Shown here: positions 31,455-39,128 of the stretch, in pieces | Numbering within the stretch: position 1 is the first letter of the stretch | How the letters are laid out: every line of letters begins with the position of its first letter | Assembly: GCA_034927285.1 (NCBI GenBank) | Contig: JAYFQF010000015.1 | Coordinates: forward strand, 1-64,000 | Direction: 5' to 3' | DNA length: 64,000 nt | DNA from: JAYFQF01 sp034927285 | GTDB lineage: Bacteria > Bacillota > Peptococcia > DRI-13 > UBA5745 | Notes under the pieces: generated by a model | Seen by the model: the letters and a program-made list of their open reading frames with translations, nothing else | What the model was told of the DNA's origin: nothing | The model's database searches: none | Position numbers and translations under genes: made by a program

Positions 31455-33398
31455 TTATTCCACGGCCATAGCCGCGTAGAAGCCGGAGCGGATAGCATTG
31501 CCGGCTTTGGCTGCCTTCTCCGCGTCGCCGATAACCGTGGTTTTTATGTTATAGCGGGATCTGAGGGCCTGGATCAGCGCCTCCTCCGGCTTCCGGCCAA
31601 AAGCGGTAATCACCGTATCCGCCGCCACAACCTCTTTGCCGCCGTCCTTCTTTTCTATGGTCACGCCTTTTTCGTCCACGGCGCAGACCCTGCTGTCCGT
31701 CATCAGGGTAACCTTGTTTTCTTCCAGCAGCCGCATCAGGCTGATTTTATTAATCGGCATGACGTCTCTGGCGCATTCGGACAACATTTCGATCACAGTG
31801 ACCTCTTTGCCTTCCAGCGCCAGTTCCAGAGCCGTATCGCAGCCGCTTAAGCCTCCGCCGCAGACGGCGATCTTCCGGCCTTTAACACCGTGTTTATGGG
31901 CCTCCAGGACGCCGATCACATTTTTCCCGTCCAGGCCCCTGACCGGCGGCAAAACAGCTTCGGAGCCGGTGGCGGCAAAAATGCGGTCCGCCTTTTCCAG
32001 CAGGGGATCGTCCGGGCCGATTTCCGTATTCAGCACCACCTTTACCCCCAGCTTTTCCAGTTGTACCCCATACCACCGGATCAGTTCACGTATCCGCTTT
32101 TTGAAAGGGGCTGTGGCGATAGCGCCGAAAACGCCGCCAATTTTATCGCTCTTCTCATAGAGAGTCACCCGATGGCCTCTCATCGCTGCTGTCCGGGCGG
32201 CTTCCAGCCCTCCGGGACCGGCGCCGATCACCACGATATCTTTGGGCTCCCGGGTTTTTTCGATCTCCATAGCCCCTTCAAAGCCGGCCCGGGGATTGAC
32301 GGCGCAGGACAGCTGGGTCAGGCGTCCAAAAATACGTCCGATACATTCCTCATTGCAGATCAGGCAGGGCCGCATGTCTTCCCGGCAGTTTTCCCGCAGT
32401 TTATTCGGGAATTGGGGATCGGCGATGGCCTGACGGCCAAACATGACAAAATCGCAATTTCCCGACTCGACCAGTTCCAGGGCTGTCTCAGGGCTGTGGC
32501 TGCCGGCGTTGATCAGCGGCACTTTTACGTGCTTTCTGGCGGTCTCGCAGACATAAGCCATGCAGGCTTCCCCCAGGTAAGCCGTCGGAAAAATATAATC
32601 CATCGTCTCATAAGCGCCGGCATCCACATCAAAGGCGTCTACCCCCGCCGCTTCCAGCAGCTTCAGCAAAGGCATGCTGTCCTCGACGGTACGGCCGCCC
32701 GGAAAACGGTGGTCCAAAGCGATCCGGAAAAGGATAGGCAAATCGGGGCCTACGGTCCTGCGGATGGTCTGAACGATTTCCACGGGAAAACGGGCCCGGT
32801 TTTCCAGGCTGCCCCCGTAGCGGTCGGTACGTTTGTTCCAGATGGGGGACATGAACTGATCGATGAGATAGCCGGCATGAGCATGGACCTCCACGGCGTC
32901 AAAGCCGGCGCTCACGGCAAATTTGGCGGCGGCGGCCCAGGCCTTCATGATTTCCTGGATTTCTTCGACCGTAAGAGCCCGGCAGATCATTTCCGGGTTG
33001 TAAAACGAGGGAATAGCGGAAGAAGAAATCGGCACCCTCTCGCCGATATCCGGCATTCCGTTTCGTCCGGTGCCGGGGCTCAGCTGAGCGCAGATCTTGG
33101 CGCCCCAGCGGTGGACCCGCTCACAAAGGACTGTGGTCTTGGGAATGGCCCGGCTGTTATAAAAAGCGATGGTAGGGCCGCCCTGAGCAGTCTTTTCGTC
33201 CAGAAACTGGGCGCCGATGATGATCATGCCCATCCCGCCTCTGGCCCGCTCCTCATAGTAGCGGATGCCTTCTTCGCTTTCCGTACCGTCCTGCATAGGG
33301 GTAAAGGTGCCCATGGGAGACATGATCAGGCGGTTTTTTAAGTGCATTTTACCGATTTGCATGGGCTCGAATAATTTGACGTAAGGGTTGGGGCTCAT
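31455..33398 (-). CDS. Old-yellow-enzyme/2,4-dienoyl-CoA reductase family flavoprotein
   Basis: The 647-residue protein has an FMN TIM-barrel (1-370), a 4Fe-4S segment (CLICNEECIGRIFGRLTQLS, with a fourth Cys next) and an FAD/NAD(P) region beginning VVIGAGPGGLEAARTAA with a second nucleotide fold at VCGGGLSGCDTALELA. Family members include 2-enoate reductase and the bile-acid BaiCD/BaiH enzymes. It would reduce an activated C=C bond or oxidise in reverse. The start at 33398 has an AAAGGAAG site. It lies downstream of an SDR gene, suggesting a joint redox route. Confidence 0.9.
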   Translation of the reverse strand: MSPNPYVKLFEPMQIGKMHLKNRLIMSPMGTFTPMQDGTESEEGIRYYEERARGGMGMIIIGAQFLDEKTAQGGPTIAFYNSRAIPKTTVLCERVHRWGAKICAQLSPGTGRNGMPDIGERVPISSSAIPSFYNPEMICRALTVEEIQEIMKAWAAAAKFAVSAGFDAVEVHAHAGYLIDQFMSPIWNKRTDRYGGSLENRARFPVEIVQTIRRTVGPDLPILFRIALDHRFPGGRTVEDSMPLLKLLEAAGVDAFDVDAGAYETMDYIFPTAYLGEACMAYVCETARKHVKVPLINAGSHSPETALELVESGNCDFVMFGRQAIADPQFPNKLRENCREDMRPCLICNEECIGRIFGRLTQLSCAVNPRAGFEGAMEIEKTREPKDIVVIGAGPGGLEAARTAAMRGHRVTLYEKSDKIGGVFGAIATAPFKKRIRELIRWYGVQLEKLGVKVVLNTEIGPDDPLLEKADRIFAATGSEAVLPPVRGLDGKNVIGVLEAHKHGVKGRKIAVCGGGLSGCDTALELALEGKEVTVIEMLSECARDVMPINKISLMRLLEENKVTLMTDSRVCAVDEKGVTIEKKDGGKEVVAADTVITAFGRKPEEALIQALRSRYNIKTTVIGDAEKAAKAGNAIRSGFYAAMAVE

Positions 33399-33448
33399 CG
33401 GATCTCTTCCTTTCTTTGTTTTTAGGGGCAAAGGGGCAAGCCCGCCCC

Positions 33449-34204
33449 TCAGACCGCCGTCCAGCCGCCGTCGCAGGTGACGACAGCGCCGGTGACATAA
33501 GTGGATTCGTCGGCGGCCAAAAACACTACCGTGGAATCCAGCTCGCCTTCCCGTCCGGGCCGTTTCATTGGAGTGCAGCGGCGGATAAACTCATCCATGG
33601 CTTCCATCGCTTCCGGGCCGTTAGCTTCAGAAGGGAAAAAGCCGGGGCAGATGGCATTGACGGTGATTCCTTTTGTCGCCCATTCCGCCGCGGCCGCCCG
33701 GGTAAGGTTTACCACGCCGCCTTTGGAAGCGTGATAGCCTGCCACGGGAACATCGCCATTGCCCACAAGCCCCAGGATAGACGCAACATTGATCACCCGG
33801 CCATACCCTTTTTTCAGCATCTCCTTACCGAACTCCCGGGTGCATTTAAAGACGGCGCTGAGATCCAGATCAATGTTATGCTGCCAGTTTTCGTCGGTCA
33901 ATTCTTCCAGGGGCTGCACCGCTCCCCCGCCGGCGTTATTAACCAGAATATCCACCTTGCCGTATTCCCCGATTACCGCGGCTACCGCGGCTTTAATCTG
34001 CCCGACATCCGTAACGTCGCAAGGCACCACCAGGCATTTGGCGCCGGCAGCCCGGATCTCTCCGGCTACCGCCTCCAGCTTTTCTTTTCTTCTGGCCAGA
34101 ATCGCTAAAGACGCCCCCTGCCCGGCCAAGGCCAGAGCAAACTGACGCCCCAGTCCTGCCGAGGCTCCGGTTACCACCGCTACTCTTCCCGTCAAATCAA
34201 ACAC
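33449..34204 (-). CDS. Short-chain dehydrogenase/reductase
   Basis: The classical SDR of about 251 residues has TGASAGLG (NAD(P)-binding), NNAGG and the catalytic Ser plus YHASK. The C-terminal substrate loop is typical of 3-oxoacyl or sugar-alcohol reductases. A GTG at 34204 gives the usual start (FDLTGRVAVVTGA) with AAAGGG 9 nt upstream; a TTG two codons earlier is possible. It is one gene of the HD-SDR-OYE run. Confidence 0.85.
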   Translation of the reverse strand: MFDLTGRVAVVTGASAGLGRQFALALAGQGASLAILARRKEKLEAVAGEIRAAGAKCLVVPCDVTDVGQIKAAVAAVIGEYGKVDILVNNAGGGAVQPLEELTDENWQHNIDLDLSAVFKCTREFGKEMLKKGYGRVINVASILGLVGNGDVPVAGYHASKGGVVNLTRAAAAEWATKGITVNAICPGFFPSEANGPEAMEAMDEFIRRCTPMKRPGREGELDSTVVFLAADESTYVTGAVVTCDGGWTAV

Positions 34205-34275
34205 CGACAATCACCCTTTCTTTTTGCTCTTAGCCAGGCAAACTCCTCCGGACCTGCAAAAGCAGGCAGCAAGGT

Positions 34276-34866
34276 TTATACCTGAGCCAGGCTGCCGTCC
34301 AGACCCAGAGGCCCGGCGGCTTTGCGCAGTCCCAAAATAGTCTCCTGGATCACTTGATCAAGAGGCATGCCCAGCAGGTCGGCGCCTTCCTGGATCAGCT
34401 CCCGTTTTACGCCGGCGGCAAAGGCCTTGTCCTTCCATTTCTTTTTCACGCTCTTCAGTTCCAGGTCCGCCAGGCTCTTGCTGGGCCTCATCAGAGCCGC
34501 CGCCATGATCAGGCCGGTCAGCTCGTCCACGGTATAAATCACCTTTTCCATGGGCAGGACCGGCTCCACATCGGTGCAAAGCTTCCAGCCGTGACTCATG
34601 ATGGCCCGGATATAATCCTCCGGCCAGCCTTCTTCCTCCAGGATGACTTTGGTCATCCGGCAATGCTGCTCCGGGTATTTTTCGTAATCCAGATCGTGGC
34701 AAAGGCCGATAACTCCCCATTTTTCCGGATCTTCGCCCAAAAGCCCGGCAAAATGCCGCATAGCCGCCTCTACTGCCAGAGCGTGCTTCCATAAATTCTC
34801 CGAGTGATTATATTTCTGCCATAAAACCACGGCCTCATCCCTGGTGGGAGCCTTTTTCCCCGTCAT
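34276..34866 (-). CDS. HD-domain phosphohydrolase-like protein
   Basis: The 196-residue protein has an HD domain: H in NLWKHALAVEAAMRH, then LCHDLDYEKYPEQH, HGWKLC and TVDELTGL. This arrangement is of the HDIG type found in many stand-alone clostridial proteins of unknown substrate. It leads the run of three genes. Its ribosome binding site GGAGGATG is 8-12 nt from the start. Confidence 0.82.
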   Translation of the reverse strand: MTGKKAPTRDEAVVLWQKYNHSENLWKHALAVEAAMRHFAGLLGEDPEKWGVIGLCHDLDYEKYPEQHCRMTKVILEEEGWPEDYIRAIMSHGWKLCTDVEPVLPMEKVIYTVDELTGLIMAAALMRPSKSLADLELKSVKKKWKDKAFAAGVKRELIQEGADLLGMPLDQVIQETILGLRKAAGPLGLDGSLAQV

Positions 34867-35075
34867 TTTTTATTCATCCTCCCTATAAATTCTTATTCTG
34901 GTATTCTACGCATTATTTGAACGTTCATCCGGAATTTCGGATTCAAATCTTATTCTAACGCAAATCCTTTCCTATTTCCATAGCTCTGTGATATCATAAG
35001 TACGATAAGACAGATCAAGGGTTGCCTGGCTTTCCGGGTCCCGGCCCGGAGCCGGATGATCGGGAGGGATCGCTG

Positions 35076-35816
35076 ATGAAACGTTTTTTCGCCGGATTTC
35101 TGACCGGCGCCCTGCTTTTCGGCGGCGGCGCACTTTATGCGGCCGGTCAGACCAAAACCGCCTATGTGGCGGACTACAAAATCCTTTATAACGGTCAGGA
35201 TATCCATCCTTCCCTGCCGGTTTTGGTGGTGGAGGATTTTACTTACCTGCCTCTGCGGGTAGTGACCGACGTATTGGGTGTCCCGGTCCGCTGGAACGGC
35301 CAGTTGAGACAGGTGGAAATGGGAGCCGCCCCCGGGGCTGCCGCAGGCCTGACCCAAGGCGCATATAACCGTACTAATCCCGCCCCCATCGGCACGGCTC
35401 AGTCTGTGGAAGTTTCCACTTACAGTGAAAACTACAAGGCTACCGTAAAAGTACTGGAAACCAAACGGGGCGACACCGCCTGGGCGTACATCAAGGACGC
35501 CAACCCCAATAACAGCAAGCCTGACGAGGGCTACGAATATATCCTGGCCAGGCTCTCCGTCACTGCGGAATACGTGGAGGAAGACAAGGCCGTGAATATC
35601 AGCAAATATGCCTTCGATTGCTTTTCCGGCAACGGCGAGGAATATGGGGCCAAGTCAGTGACCACGCCAAAGCCCGCCCTGTCCGCCAAGATTTTCTCCG
35701 GAGGCACCACGGAAGGTTATGTGGTCTTACAGGTCAAAGCCTCCGACCGTAATCCGAAAATCGTCTTCGGCATGGAGCGGGACGGTACCCGCGGTATCTG
35801 GTTTGCCCTGCAGTAG
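35076..35816 (+). CDS. Secreted protein with copper amine oxidase-like stalk domain
   Basis: The 246-residue protein has a signal peptide (MKRFFAGFLTGALLFGGGALYAAG). A stalk domain follows (about 30-90) with LPVLVVEDFTYLPLRVV and a GVPVRWNG segment, typical of cell-surface proteins of Firmicutes. The C-terminal part (120-246) looks like a DUF4352/telokin-like immunoglobulin fold that may bind ligands or mediate surface contacts. It has a GGGAGG site. Function is unknown. Confidence 0.82.
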   Translation: MKRFFAGFLTGALLFGGGALYAAGQTKTAYVADYKILYNGQDIHPSLPVLVVEDFTYLPLRVVTDVLGVPVRWNGQLRQVEMGAAPGAAAGLTQGAYNRTNPAPIGTAQSVEVSTYSENYKATVKVLETKRGDTAWAYIKDANPNNSKPDEGYEYILARLSVTAEYVEEDKAVNISKYAFDCFSGNGEEYGAKSVTTPKPALSAKIFSGGTTEGYVVLQVKASDRNPKIVFGMERDGTRGIWFALQ

Positions 35817-35974
35817 GCCTTTCACGGGCGCCGGGAGCCGGCGGCAAGTACAGAAAAGCCGGAATTCAAGAGACGCGGGTAAAATAAGCCGGGAGCCGGC
35901 CGGCGCTGAATGTACCGGATAAACCAGAGATAAACCGGCCGGAAATCAGCCGGAAAGAGGAAAGGAACCGGACT

Positions 35975-36322
35975 ATGATTCGGAAAAAGGAAAATCAGCG
36001 GATCGAATATCGGGAAGATCCCTTCGGCGGCCAGGGTACCATCGCCGTCCGCTATCTGGCGGAAGAGGGCGACCATGGCAATGAAAAATATAATATGCTC
36101 AGCCGGGTGACGATCCCTCCGGGAGTCAGCGTGGGCCTGCACAGCCATCCCGGTAAGACGGAGTCCTTATATATCCTGGCCGGCAACTGCCGTTACACAG
36201 ATCAGGGAGAGCATGTCCTTCAGGCAGGGGATACCGCCATCGTCCGCGGCCAGGACAGTCACCGGCTGGTCAGCCTGGGGCCTGAACCCCTGGAGTATAT
36301 CGCCGTAATCGTTCTGGACTGA
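35975..36322 (+). CDS. Small cupin protein
   Basis: The 115-residue single-domain cupin has the metal-binding motif 1 as GLHSHPGKTESLYIL and motif 2 with GDTAIVRGQDSHRL. It could be a metal-dependent isomerase, a sensor or a stress protein; context does not decide. It stands alone, with an AAAGGA site. Confidence 0.85.
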   Translation: MIRKKENQRIEYREDPFGGQGTIAVRYLAEEGDHGNEKYNMLSRVTIPPGVSVGLHSHPGKTESLYILAGNCRYTDQGEHVLQAGDTAIVRGQDSHRLVSLGPEPLEYIAVIVLD

Positions 36323-36396
36323 TTTTGCAGCTGAATGTCTGAAGTCAAACTTTCATTTATAAAATAAAAAGATATAAAAATAAACCGATATAAATT

Positions 36397-36428
36397 GGGG
36401 ACGCCGTCTGCGTTTTGACGACGTCCCC
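36397..36428. terminator. Bidirectional terminator-like hairpin
   Basis: A 12-bp stem with one mismatch (36397-36408 and 36417-36428) lies between the converging cupin and molybdenum cluster genes. The flanks are AT-rich on the minus-strand side but lack a clear T-run. Confidence 0.6.
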
Positions 36429-36494
36429 TTGGTTCCTTCTCCGAAGAGAATCCCCCTGCCGGGCAAGTTAGATATATTTTTACAGATTAAGCAG

Positions 36495-37445
36495 CTAAAC
36501 CCGTACCGTCTCCGCCAGTCGGCGGTATCCTTCCAGCGCCATTGCCTGAATCGCCTTAGCCTTGTAATGTACGGTCGAACGGCTGCCTAAAGCTTCATCG
36601 ATCTTTTCGCTGAGTCGTTCCTGCAATTGCCGGAGGTCCACGTCATTCAGCGTGCGATTCAGGAAACAGGCTTCTGCCTCCGGCACCCGGTAGGGATGCG
36701 GTCCGGCGGATCCTACAGCGACACGGGACCAGGTGATCACTCCTGCTTCGTCTTCTTCGATCGCCAAAGTCAGATTAAGCCGCGAAATCGCCAAAGATTC
36801 CCGCCGGCCCAATTTGATGAAGGCGCTTCTGCGCCGGTTTTTGGGATAAGGGAAGCAGATTCCCAGCAGCAATATACGGCTGCCGACGTGCTTTTTCAGA
36901 TCCGGTTTCCAGAATTCCTCCAGACCGATGCTCCAAATATTAAGCTTCGCCTCACCGGTTTCTAAAAAGCCGAAGCGTCTGTCGCTCAAGCTTACTGCTT
37001 TCATCGGCTTTTCTGCCCCAAAAGCCCCGCCGATCAGCACCAGATTGCCATCGAAAGCAGTAACCGGGCAAACCGTATCGCCTGCCGCAGAGCCGGTGAC
37101 CAGATTTCCGCCGATTGTGCCCCTGTTGCGGATTTGGGGCGAGCCCACCATCCCCGCGGCCTGGGACAAGGCAGAGAAATGTTTGCGGATCAACGGTTCC
37201 TTCCAAAGCTCGCTAAAGCTTAAGCCGGCCCCGATAAAAATCCCCTCCTCGTCGCAATACACCTTCTTTATTTCCGGGAGCCGGCTGACGTCAACCAAAA
37301 CTTCAGGCCGGCATTTTCCTTCCCGGATATCTAAAAGTAAATCTGTACCGCCGGCAATAACGCAGGTTTGGGCCGGACCCGCCAGGAGTTTTGACGCCTC
37401 TCCGAGAGTAAATGCCAACTGATAATCGTATGTCGGCTTCAGCAT
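36495..37445 (-). CDS. Molybdenum hydroxylase FAD subunit
   Basis: The 316-residue protein is the medium (FAD) subunit of the xanthine dehydrogenase family. It has AGGTDLLLDIREG and the FAD motif GSPQIRNRGTIGGNLVTGSAAGD. It passes electrons from the iron-sulfur subunit to NAD or another acceptor. It is the last gene of the operon, 21 bp after ubiD, far from the two other subunits, which sit upstream. Confidence 0.9.
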   Translation of the reverse strand: MLKPTYDYQLAFTLGEASKLLAGPAQTCVIAGGTDLLLDIREGKCRPEVLVDVSRLPEIKKVYCDEEGIFIGAGLSFSELWKEPLIRKHFSALSQAAGMVGSPQIRNRGTIGGNLVTGSAAGDTVCPVTAFDGNLVLIGGAFGAEKPMKAVSLSDRRFGFLETGEAKLNIWSIGLEEFWKPDLKKHVGSRILLLGICFPYPKNRRRSAFIKLGRRESLAISRLNLTLAIEEDEAGVITWSRVAVGSAGPHPYRVPEAEACFLNRTLNDVDLRQLQERLSEKIDEALGSRSTVHYKAKAIQAMALEGYRRLAETVRV

Positions 37446-37465
37446 GTCTATCGCCCCTTCCAGCT

Positions 37466-38854
37466 TTATCCGGTATAGTCGGCAATATTGATTTTCCGGA
37501 CCATTTCTTCCGGCGGCTGAGCCTTAACCGCAAACGGCGCCCCCACCGGCTTGGTAGCGTCGATAATCATACCGGAACCGCTGATTTCCTCATTGATAGA
37601 CGGGTCCAGAACCTGGCCTTGAATATTTTTTACAATATTGACATCCCGATCTGCCTGCACCCGGGTGGATACGGCCCACATAACCTGCTTTAAATTACCG
37701 ATGTCAATATCTTTATCCACCACGGTCACATGTTTGATAAAATTGCTGAGGCTCATGGCAGCCATGGCCGCCCTTAACGGCTCGCCTTCTACTTTTTTAT
37801 CCAGCTGGATGATCAGGTTCATGGGTCCTCCGGACTCGATCCAACTGACATCCTTCACGCTGGGCACAATGGCCTTCAGGCTGGCAAAAATATCAGCCTG
37901 TATGGGAAGGTGGGCGTAGAGGTTTTCCTGATGTCCGCCAAAGATATTCAGGATGATCCCATCCTTTCTGGCACAGACAGCTTTTACTTCCACCAGCCAG
38001 GACAACCGCTGGGGCCCGGTATACTGGGTAAACTCCCCAAAGGGTCCTTCAATGGTCCGCCGGTCGGCCACAATCTCTCCCTCAATGACAATTTCAGCAT
38101 CGGCAGGAATCATCAGTTCCTTGCCATAGGATACGGACGGGATTACTCTCAGGCTTTCGCCCAGGATTCCTCCTGCTGTTTCATATTCATCTTTATCCAG
38201 TTTGGTCAGCGCCGCGCCGCTTAAGAAAAAGGCAGGATGATGGCCGGCAACAATAGCAATGGGCAGATTTTTGCCGGCGGCTTCTGCCCTGCTGAATATC
38301 CCCCAAAGATGGCGCGGGCTCATCCAAAGACCCATATGGTTTTTGTCGATAAACATCGCCCGATTCCAAGATAAGTTGTAGCGGCCGTTTTCCGGATCCC
38401 GGGCTGCGATTGCCGGAGTCAAATAAGGACCGCCGTCCATATCGTTCATCCGGGGAATCGGCAGCTTTGTCAGATCGACTGCGCCGCCCTGCCAGACCAG
38501 GTCCATCAACGGCGCTTCTTCCGGGGAGATTTCCTGTACCGGCAATGGCCGGGCCGCGCCGTTGTTAAACGCGTTCATCGCCCCTAAGCGGTCCGGCTTT
38601 TCCGCTCCCAGGGAAAATGCCATGCTTTTCACAGAGCTATGGGCGTTCATCATCAGGCGAAAGGCCGTATCCTGCAGATTTAAATCCGCCAGATTTTCAA
38701 ATAGCACCGCCGGATAGCGCCCTTGCCGGTCCAGGGCCTCCAAAAGCGCGCTGGCTTCATAGGCGCCGCCGTCCACGGCCTTTTTTACCCGGATAACCTC
38801 CTCGGGAAATTGCTCCTCCAAACTTTTAATATAGGTCCGCAAATCCTTTGCCAT
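37466..38854 (-). CDS. UbiD-family prenylated-FMN decarboxylase
   Basis: The 462-residue protein has the UbiD architecture: NLSWNRAMFIDKNHMGLW, the catalytic acidic region EGEIVADRRTIEGPFGEFT and SWIESGGPMNLII. These enzymes reversibly decarboxylate or carboxylate aromatic, heteroaromatic and alpha,beta-unsaturated acids using prenylated FMN. The cofactor maker UbiX is coded at the head of this cluster. It lies between a zinc-ribbon protein and the FAD subunit. Confidence 0.92.
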   Translation of the reverse strand: MAKDLRTYIKSLEEQFPEEVIRVKKAVDGGAYEASALLEALDRQGRYPAVLFENLADLNLQDTAFRLMMNAHSSVKSMAFSLGAEKPDRLGAMNAFNNGAARPLPVQEISPEEAPLMDLVWQGGAVDLTKLPIPRMNDMDGGPYLTPAIAARDPENGRYNLSWNRAMFIDKNHMGLWMSPRHLWGIFSRAEAAGKNLPIAIVAGHHPAFFLSGAALTKLDKDEYETAGGILGESLRVIPSVSYGKELMIPADAEIVIEGEIVADRRTIEGPFGEFTQYTGPQRLSWLVEVKAVCARKDGIILNIFGGHQENLYAHLPIQADIFASLKAIVPSVKDVSWIESGGPMNLIIQLDKKVEGEPLRAAMAAMSLSNFIKHVTVVDKDIDIGNLKQVMWAVSTRVQADRDVNIVKNIQGQVLDPSINEEISGSGMIIDATKPVGAPFAVKAQPPEEMVRKINIADYTG

Positions 38855-38877
38855 GTCGTTTCCAACCTTTCCGTCTT

Positions 38878-39114
38878 TTAAGACCGTCGTTTTTCCGGAA
38901 TATACAGAACCTGATCCATATTATCTTTGGTCAGGGGCTGCCGCAGTCTGGCCAGAACCGTTCCGTCGGCCCGGGATAAGGCCGGGCTATATTCCTCCCA
39001 GGTCAAAATAGCCTGACATTTCGGGCAGTGTACCGGAGTTTTCAAATTTACCATGGTGATATCCCCGTAAAAATGTTTGCCGCAGCGCGGGCAGTTCAGA
39101 TTAAACATTTTCAT
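38878..39114 (-). CDS. Small zinc-ribbon protein linked to UbiD
   Basis: The start at the ATG at 39114 has an AGGAGG site 8 nt upstream and gives about 78 residues. Two CxxC pairs, CPRC and CPKC, 22 residues apart form a zinc ribbon. A tail with EYSPALSRADG and DQVLYIPEKRRS follows. Similar short Cys-pair proteins (BsdD/VdcD) accompany UbiD-type hydroxyarylic acid decarboxylases, though the match is only in size and layout. It may be a subunit of the decarboxylase. Confidence 0.7.
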   Translation of the reverse strand: MKMFNLNCPRCGKHFYGDITMVNLKTPVHCPKCQAILTWEEYSPALSRADGTVLARLRQPLTKDNMDQVLYIPEKRRS

Positions 39115-39128
39115 CTGCATTTCCTCCT

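Noticed and set aside
31890..33341. 483-codon plus-strand open frame opposite the flavoprotein gene
   Set aside because: It is antisense to conserved nucleotide-binding and iron-sulfur motifs, and its product is compositionally biased without recognisable domains.
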